Below are positions 8,641 through 14,898 of a stretch of DNA of 14,898 bases, piece by piece. Made by a program: the position numbers and the translations under genes. The notes under the pieces are model-generated. The model searched no databases, had not been told where the DNA came from, and saw only the letters and a program-made list of their open reading frames with translations. This DNA is from Auxenochlorella pyrenoidosa (taxonomy: Eukaryota; Chlorophyta; Trebouxiophyceae; Chlorellales; Chlorellaceae), in NCBI GenBank assembly GCA_001430745.1, contig KQ482076.1, positions 136,014 through 150,911 of the forward strand, given 5' to 3'. Every line of letters begins with the position of its first letter. Position 1 is the stretch's first letter.

Positions 8641-8655
8641 CCACACTAATGTATG

Positions 8656-8660
8656 TGTAA
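8656..8660 (+). terminator. TGTAA polyadenylation signal after the MYND exon copy
   Basis: TGTAA lies 21 nt downstream of the stop of the duplicated MYND exon on the same strand. It suggests that the duplicate has or had a working 3' end. The corresponding signal of the parent gene lies 81 nt after its stop, in non-similar sequence. Confidence 0.45.
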
Positions 8661-8994
8661 TTTATGTGCCATCTTGAAGTCATTATTGCAAACGACACTC
8701 TGAATACTGCCAAACAGAACATACTGTCTGCGACCGACTTCTGCACAGCCTGTGAGCTTCAATCTGGCAATGGCGAGAGTCAGCATACGTGACAGCGCTG
8801 ACTTGAAAGCGGCGCTCTGCCATCCTTCACCGCCTGTTAATCATCCAAGCTTCAACAAGAAATGCTCTATATTGTTCTGATAAAGCAACACATGCCTGGT
8901 TGCCGCGACGCGCTGCGCCTGTCGCCCGCGGTCGCATCTCTACTGAGTCCTCAATGCCCGTTTTCCCGCATTCTTCACTCCCCTAGGCTGCAAG
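8661..8994 (+). promoter_or_regulatory. promoter region of the MYND-finger gene
   Basis: This stretch of about 330 bases is less GC-rich than its surroundings. It contains CTATATT at 8867-8873, a possible TATA box about 122 bases before the ATG at 8995. An AG at the end of CCCCTAG just before the ATG could be the acceptor of an intron in the 5' UTR. No coding exon is supported. Confidence 0.4.
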
Positions 8995-11900
8995 ATGGAC
9001 TTGCCGCAGCTCCTGTCGCAGCTGGAGGCCCTGGTTCAGGGCCTGAGAAACCTTGGGGAAGTCCGGCTCACCGACGACAACCTAGATGAGGCCCTCGCCG
9101 ACGAGGCGGACCGGATCTACGAGTCGATCGTCCTCTCGGCTTTGGAAGTGACAAGCACAGAACCCCAGCCCGAGGCCGGCCCCGAGGAGCTGGCCCGCCT
9201 GCTCAAGTGAGCGCAGGAGGGTTTGGTTTTGACTGCGACGACGACAGACAACGGCGCTGCTGCTGGGGCGGGTGGGAGTGGGTGGGTGGGTTGGTGAGCG
9301 CCGTCCCCGCCACGGCGCCGGCGCGCTGATGGCCTCTGCCCTCTTGGGTCCCCTCGTGCAGGCTGCTACAGGCAGCCCGCGAGCTGTGGCAGCAAGTGGT
9401 GCCCAGTCGTGGCAGCACATACCAGCTGCAGGCCGCGGCACGGCTGCTGGCGGCGTGCGCAGCGCTATTGCGCGGGTGCGGCGCGCCCGCTGCACAATCT
9501 GCAGCTCTGCGCCGCGGCCTGAAGCTGATGACGTTTGTTGGCGCTGAGGTGTTGCAGGGCTCGCATGCCAGCATGTCCAGCAGGAGCGCCCGGGATGTCG
9601 CCGATGCTGCAGTGTCCCGGCATCTCGCCCTGCTGGAAGCGCAAGCAGCAGCGCTGGAGGAAGGCTTGCCGCTGTGTGCAGGCCCAGAGAGCAGCGCGGA
9701 CTTTGATCCTCTTAGTCTTCCTGCGACAGTGGCAGTGTGGGTGGGACATGCGGCCAACTGCTTGGAGGCTGTACACTCGTGCTGCCAGACGGGTCCGGGT
9801 GAGGGGCCTTGCTAGGCTGTGCGAGTGGGAGTCGACCGCTGCTGGCTGGGCGTTTTTGTGACTGGGGACACGATGCCAGATGAGCAACCGCTTGCCCGCA
9901 TGCGCCAGGCCGCCCTGCGGGCTGAGGCGTCGACGAATGCCTGGCTGCCTTCTACCTCTTGTGCAGGGTCTGCCCATGCGCTGGCCCTGGCTCGCCTTGG
10001 CAGCGTGGTGGGTCAGCTGCCCACGTGGACTGAGGGAACGGCGTCCCCCGCACTGAGCAGCCCTGGGCTGGTCGGCAAGCTGCTGCGCCTGCTGGGCCCC
10101 TTCATCTGCTCATCGGCAGTGGCGCTGCAGCTGCCGCCGGAGCGGCGGCCGCGCGAGGTCAGCTGGGAGCGCGCCGCACACATTGCGGCCTTTATGCATG
10201 GCGCAAGATACGCGCAGCCAGAGACCGTGTTTGGCGGCATTGTGTCCGGCCGGCTTCTTGTTGCAACTGCGCAGCTGGTGCAGCATGCACCGCCCCTCAC
10301 CTGTGCCATCTCCCTTCAGCAAATACACTTCCTGACCTCCCAGGTAATCCCTTGCTGGCTTTCCATTGTGGAGCCTGCAGCCTGTCGGGAGCCGAACAAA
10401 GCGTGCACAGCAACCCGCCTCAGCCCCTGTCTGCCGGCCTCTGCACACTCCCAAAGCACCGCCTGTCAGCAGCAGGGTCCCGGCTGCTATTTTCTAGACT
10501 TCCACATGCTTCTTTTGCTTCCTCTTCCCGCAGCTGGGCATGGTGTGCCTCGCGTTTCTGGGCGCTTCAGAGCAGGAGCAGGCCGCACACATAGGGCAGG
10601 CTGACAAGATCCTCGCAGCCCTGCCGCGCCTGCCGCAGCTGCTGCAGGCAGTGACAGCCGGCCAGTTGTTCAGGTTTACCAACATCCAGCTGTACAATCT
10701 CGCGCTGTGCTTCCACTACGTAGTGCTGCTGTGCGCCAACTGGAAGGGTCGCAATTTTGCGCCGTGCCAGCAGCCAGCCAGCCTACCCCTGTGGTGCGCA
10801 GCGTGCGCAGCAGCTTTACAGGCCCTCCCCGCGGCAGTGGCCGCCATTGGCGCCGTGCAGTCAGCGGCAGGGGTAGATGTCGAGCTGGCAGCGTGGATCA
10901 GGCACAACGAGCTAGACCTTGGCCCCAAACGTCCGACTAGAGCCGCCCTGCACCTGGCAGAGGTGGTGGTCGAGCTGTGCAAGAAAGCGGCGCGCTGCCT
11001 GCCCGCGGACAGCCTGGCCGCGGCTGTGCCAGCACTGTGCGCGCTGCACGCCCAGCTGTGCCGCCTCGTTCGCTGGTCTCTGACCCCGGAGGGCAGCGCT
11101 GTTGAGACGCTGGCCCAAGTTCGCTGTTGGAAGCAGCTGCTGACCTTCACTGCGACGCCTCTGGAAGCGGCAAACAGTCTCCTGCACACGGCTTGTGACA
11201 CTGGCGCGCTGGGGGGCAGGGCAGCGGCTGAGGCCAGGTGAGGTGCGTGCGCGCCGCCCAGGTCACAAAGCGCTAGCACATGTGTGCGCCGAAAGGTGCT
11301 ACCTCAGTGCGCCTCGCCTGCGCGTGCCTGCTGCCTCCTGAGCAGCAGCGGTGCGGGCCCAGCACCCCACGCCCATTCACATCACAAGCCTGCCGCCCTG
11401 GCTGCCTTGCAGGCGGGTGGAGGCGGCGAGCGTGGCGCAGTGGGCGCTGGTGCGCGACATGCTCGGCCGGGAGGACTGCGCCGCCGCCCTGGCACCTTTT
11501 CAGCTGGCCTGCTGCCTGTGCGGGCTGCTGCATGCGGGGCCTGCCGCGTTGGACAGCGCGGAGGAGCTGCACAGCGCGCTCAGCGCGGCCCTGCAGGGAA
11601 TGCTTGAGGTGGGGAGCTCTGCGGGGCCTGCAGGCGCACACTGCGAGCTGCCTGTGCAACAGCTTGCAGCACGCTGCTGCGCTGGCAGCTCGCATGTTGC
11701 CGCTGCCCACCCTGCTGTGCGGCGAGTGGGGTCAGGCAAACTGTTGCTCACGCGTTGGGCTAATTGCTGTGCCAGGCTGTGCGCAGGGCGTGTGCTGACG
11801 CAGCTACCAGCCTGCCCTGCATCCTGTGCAGAGGCCCTGGACTGATGATCCGTACTGGTGGATCACATTTCTGGGCCTGCTTGCGGGCATGCCCCATGGT

Positions 11901-12673
11901 TCTCGGTCTGTGGTGGCCTGTGCGGTGGCTGCAGGTGCAGCGGAGGCTGCGCTGGCACGCATCACACGTTCTCTTGAATTGGTGCGGGCAGAGCGTGCCA
12001 TGCCTCTGCATCTCAGAGCCCCCGCGGAGCCCAACGGCAGCCAGCCGCTGGCAGCCGCAGTGCTCCTGTGCTGTCCAGCCCCACCGCGGCCAAATCCTCG
12101 CTGGCCGTAATCCTGCAGAGTCAATGCTGAGATTGCTGGCCTCCTCCGCAGGCCGTCATCTTCAGCGGTAAAGCGTGCATTCTGCTGGACCGCTTGGTGG
12201 AGGTGGCGGAGGGAGCGTCCAGCAGGCCCCCGCCCGCCTGCAGCCCCGAGGAGGCGCAGCAGCTGGCGGCCATTGGTCGCCAGGCGGCGGCACTGCGGGG
12301 CGCGCTGCCGCAAGATACCGATCCGCCATCAAGTGTGCTCGCCTTAACTGCCAGGCTGAGGCAAGCCACCGCCCCCGCCCGCACCCTGGCGACTGCCCTG
12401 TTGGGCTGGTTGCACCGCCCGCAGGCGCAGCCAGCCGCGGCAGTGGAGCTGGCTCAGGTTGCAGCCGCCCTCCCCTGCGCCTACCTGGGCTGCGCCAACC
12501 TTGCAGCAGGCAGCGAGCGCGGCCGGCGGTGCAGCAGGTGCCGGGTGGCGCGGTACTGCGGCGAGGCCTGCAGCCATGCCGACTGGCGCGCGGGGCACCG
12601 GCGCATGTGCGCTGCCCTGGCGGCGGCGCGGGCGGCACAGCAGGGAGGGACAGCCGAGGCAGCGGCAGGCTGA
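8995..12673 (+). CDS. large helical protein with C-terminal MYND zinc finger
   Basis: Seven exons are proposed: 8995-9206, 9362-9798, 9967-10343, 10534-11237, 11413-11608, 11832-11981 and 12152-12673 (phases 2, 1, 0, 2, 0, 0), giving 865 residues. Residues 1-790 are Ala/Leu-rich and predicted helical, with no motif I recognise. The C-terminus is a MYND finger with all ligands present: C801, C806, C819, C822, C828, C832, H841, C845 (CAYLGC, RRCSRCRVARYCGEAC, DWRAGHRRMC). The first pair has four residues between the cysteines, a form common in algal MYND proteins. MYND fingers bind zinc and usually mediate protein-protein contacts; there is no SET domain, so a methyltransferase role is not supported. 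A short Ala/Gln-rich tail ends the protein. The start is the first ATG behind the TATA-like site. The last exon is partly duplicated upstream at 8276-8635. The specific function is unknown; such genes are numerous in green algae. Confidence 0.78.
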
Positions 12674-12678
12674 GCCCT
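12348..12678 (+). repeat. direct repeat, downstream copy (MYND exon)
   Basis: This is the parent copy of the block at 8316-8640. It lies within the last exon of the MYND-finger gene and carries the complete set of zinc ligands. Confidence 0.8.
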
Positions 12679-13091
12679 TCAGAGGTTGGTTCATGTTTGC
12701 ATGGGTCCCTTCTCCTTGACAAGCTGCGCAGTGGGCGCAATGCATCGTAAGTGTGTAAAGCATGCTTAGCTCAGCCAGAGGCCAAAGATCACCAATCTGG
12801 CAGGTGCCAAGTGACGGGCAGGATACATTGGCTGTGGTGATCCATCCATGCAATCAAGAGAGCCTGCCATCAGCCCCGCAGGAAAGGAGTCAGAGCGTTA
12901 GTCTGTGGAGGGAAAGGCGTGTTCTTGTCTGTCAGCAGGGGTATCCTTTGCATGGGCGCCTGCGCGCGCTGCCGCGTTGGCGCACACAGCAGCGGCTTGG
13001 CCATGCCGACACCTCCTGACTCTGCGGCTCCCCACCCAATTGTCCGTCTGTGTGATCTTCCCTTCTTATTTACTCGCATTCTCCAGCTAAC
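12674..13091 (+). other. intergenic: MYND-gene 3' UTR and pyruvate decarboxylase promoter
   Basis: The left part is the 3' UTR of the MYND gene. The right part is the upstream region of pyruvate decarboxylase. It ends in a pyrimidine-rich and locally AT-rich leader (CTTCTTATTTACTCG) just before the ATG. No clear TATA box and no exon are seen. Confidence 0.5.
12754..12758 (+). terminator. TGTAA polyadenylation signal of the MYND gene
   Basis: TGTAA occurs 81 nt after the stop codon of the MYND-finger gene, on the coding strand and at a usual distance for chlorophyte transcripts. Confidence 0.6.
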
Positions 13092-14898
13092 ATGACCACC
13101 ACTGCTGGCTCCGTCTCAACAGGCCCTCGCACCCTGGGCCAGCACCTCGCCAGCCGCCTGACACAGGTGCGGCAGCGAGGTCGGTGGATCAAGGAGGCAG
13201 GGGCAGCGGCGATCTGCCAGTCGATCGCCAAACAAGGTCGAGCCCGACCTCTGCCGCCGCCGATGGTGCCACCTGGCGCCCCAGCTGCGCCGCCTCCCCT
13301 GCCGCTCTCCCCTGCCTGCAGCTTGGCGTCTCGGAGTTCTTTGGCGTGCCCGGGGACTACAACCTGCAGGTTAGATTATTCCTGGTGCAGATGGGAGACA
13401 ATCAGACGGGCCATGCAGGACGCGGCAGCGGCCAGCGCCTGCGATCTGCTGCCGGCAGCAGCAGCTGCTTCCAGCTGCCAGGTGCTCTTGAGTGCAACCC
13501 GCCACTCCTTGACGTCATGAGGTTCCTTCAACTGCACGCAGCTTCTGGATGAGCTTGAGAAGGATAAGGGGCTGAAGGGCGTGTGGTGCTGCAACGAGCT
13601 GAACGCAGGTGCGCATGGCCCGTCGCTGCTGCTGGCAGGCCGCAATCCCGCCACCCTGCCTGCATCATCAGCCATGCGTGCATTGCAACCAGATCCTCTT
13701 GCTCGGCCATGTTTCTGTGACATCCAACGCTGCTTTCTGCCAATCCTCAAATGCGCCACCAGCATTGGGAAATCTCTGTGGCTCGCACATCCATCACACG
13801 CTTGCGTGCTTTCCCCTGTGCCCTCATCCCAGGCTACGCCGCCGATGGCTATGCCCGCGGCAAGGGCGTGGGCTGCTGCGTGGTGACGTTCACGGTTGGC
13901 GGGCTGAGCGTCATCAACGCCATTGCAGGTGTGCAGGCACCCGTAGGGCGCAGCCCTGCGGTGCTGCTCACCCGCCATTATGCCGTGATCCAGCATCATG
14001 CTGCCACGCCTGCATAGCGCGTCGTGCCACCATGCTCAGCCAACCGCAGACAGCACCTTGTTACACCTGTGTCATGGATGAAGTGTTGCGCCGCATGCTC
14101 TCGCCCTACCCCCCCCCCCCCCGGCCCCCCCGCCCCCCCCCCCTCCCGCGCCGCCCCTTCCCGACAGCTCCCGCCCGGGCCTGCAGCCGGCGCCTGCCCA
14201 GCCCGCAAAGATACGCCGGAATATTCCTGTCACGTGTGCCTGTTTTGCTGCCTGCCTGCCTGGCCCCTTTGTAGGCGCCTACGCCGAGAACCTGCCCGTC
14301 ATCTGCATCTGCGGCGGGCCCAACACAAACGACTTTGGCACCAACCACATCATTCACCACACCCTGGGTGGGTGTTGTGGGCCCAGCCGCTATATGCACA
14401 TTATGGCACTCCTTGGGACATGCCTGTGCGCCACCACCAGCCTGCCCGCCTGCAAATGCGCTGCCTGCCGGCTGGCGCGTGGTGCCCACCGCCCCCCCGG
14501 TGTCTCTAGCGCACGCCGCTGCCAGTGGGGCTCCCCTTTGCTCATGCACACCGGTTCTCTTCCGGCCCTGGCCCGCCGCACCCGCTTGCAGGCAAGCCCT
14601 TTGACTTTCTGCAGGAGCTAAACTGCTTCAAGGAGGTGACCTGTGAGCAGGTGGGCGGGCAGAGGCGGTGCCAGTGGCTCGCCCACCATACCTGGCCGCC
14701 TGGCTGCCCTCTCGGGGGGGCCGGGTAGCAGGGCACCCATGCCATGGCAGGTCTTCAGGGAACACTCCCAGGCAGGCCTGCAGCCGCGCCTGGGCATCTC
14801 GAGAGGCAGCAGGCAGAGGCTGGGGGGGGGGGGGGGATGGGCGTGAGGGTGGTGGCGGGCGGGCGGGCGGGGCTGAAGGCTGTGAATGCAACTGCAAA
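13092..14898 (+). CDS. PDC: pyruvate decarboxylase, N-terminal part (partial)
   Basis: Six exons are proposed: 13092-13166, 13322-13369, 13542-13608, 13833-13928, 14275-14367 and 14592-14650 (phases 0, 0, 1, 1, 1, 0), giving 146 residues of an enzyme usually near 570. Pyruvate decarboxylase uses thiamine diphosphate and magnesium to turn pyruvate into acetaldehyde and CO2, the first step of ethanol fermentation. The visible part is the pyrimidine-binding domain: [100 protein letters not shown]. Glu60 matches the glutamate that activates the cofactor, and His123-His124 match the active-site pair; both are intact. The phase-0 donor at 14651 opens an intron that has not ended by the window edge. 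The start ATG leaves a short Ser/Thr-rich leader of 12 residues, with no clear organelle signal, so a cytosolic enzyme is inferred. Confidence 0.93.
14109..14150 (+). repeat. poly-C tracts in pyruvate decarboxylase intron 4
   Basis: Runs of 14, 7 and 11 C broken by GG, G and T lie in the middle of the intron, about 125 bases before its acceptor. They are low-complexity and probably length-variable. Confidence 0.8.
14651..14898 (+). other. pyruvate decarboxylase intron 6, running off the window
   Basis: This stretch begins with GTGGGC and includes a run of 15 G (14822-14836) and a GGGC repeat at about 14857-14871. No continuation of the decarboxylase frame is found, so the next exon lies beyond the right edge. 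Confidence 0.6.

Noticed and set aside
9203..9977. Minus-strand open frames opposite exon 2 of the MYND gene
   Set aside because: They mirror a plus-strand exon whose phase and splice sites fit on both sides; no recognised family.
1..14898. Mobile elements, CRISPR arrays, tRNA or rRNA genes, viral insertions
   Set aside because: I looked for terminal repeats, transposase or reverse transcriptase motifs, regular spaced repeats and RNA-gene signatures and found none that I could support by eye.

Overview
The window reads as nuclear DNA of a unicellular green alga, most likely a trebouxiophyte of the Chlorella type. It is strongly GC-rich. Its genes are split into short exons by GT-AG introns of roughly 75-560 bases, and at least one intron is GC-AG. 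Several 3' ends carry the chlorophyte poly(A) signal TGTAA. One gene is a homologue of the plant-lineage topoisomerase VI partner BIN4. I saw no prokaryotic operons, tRNA, rRNA, CRISPR array or transposon. All exon models were made by hand from splice-site phase and protein-family resemblance, without transcript data.

Layout from left to right. (1) Positions 1-1179, minus: the 5' part of an MFSD6-like major facilitator transporter, starting with two tiny exons of 15 and 38 bp. (2) Positions 1626-2377, minus: a complete three-exon gene for a 156-residue four-helix membrane protein that resembles styrene-oxide isomerase / hydroxylaminobenzene mutase. (3) Positions 3120-5873, plus: a six-exon BIN4 (MIDGET) homologue of 410 residues, divergent from gene 2 across a region of about 740 bp that carries a TATA box. 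(4) Positions 6399-7966, plus: a four-exon SRCR-domain gene. All its introns are phase 1, but the SRCR exon holds two in-frame stops, so it is either a young pseudogene or hides a 66-nt intron. (5) Positions 8276-8635, plus: an isolated copy of the last exon of the next gene, with a MYND finger that has lost its first zinc ligand. (6) Positions 8995-12673, plus: a seven-exon gene for an 865-residue helical protein ending in an intact algal-type MYND zinc finger. (7) From 13092, plus: the first six exons of pyruvate decarboxylase, running off the right edge.

The genes look like ordinary neighbours in a compact algal genome and do not form a pathway cluster: transport, membrane redox or isomerase chemistry, DNA topology and endoreduplication, an extracellular-type receptor domain, a MYND protein and ethanol fermentation. 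The parts most worth a second look are the stop-bearing SRCR gene, the duplicated MYND exon, the SUMO-interacting-like motif in BIN4, and the isomerase-like gene.
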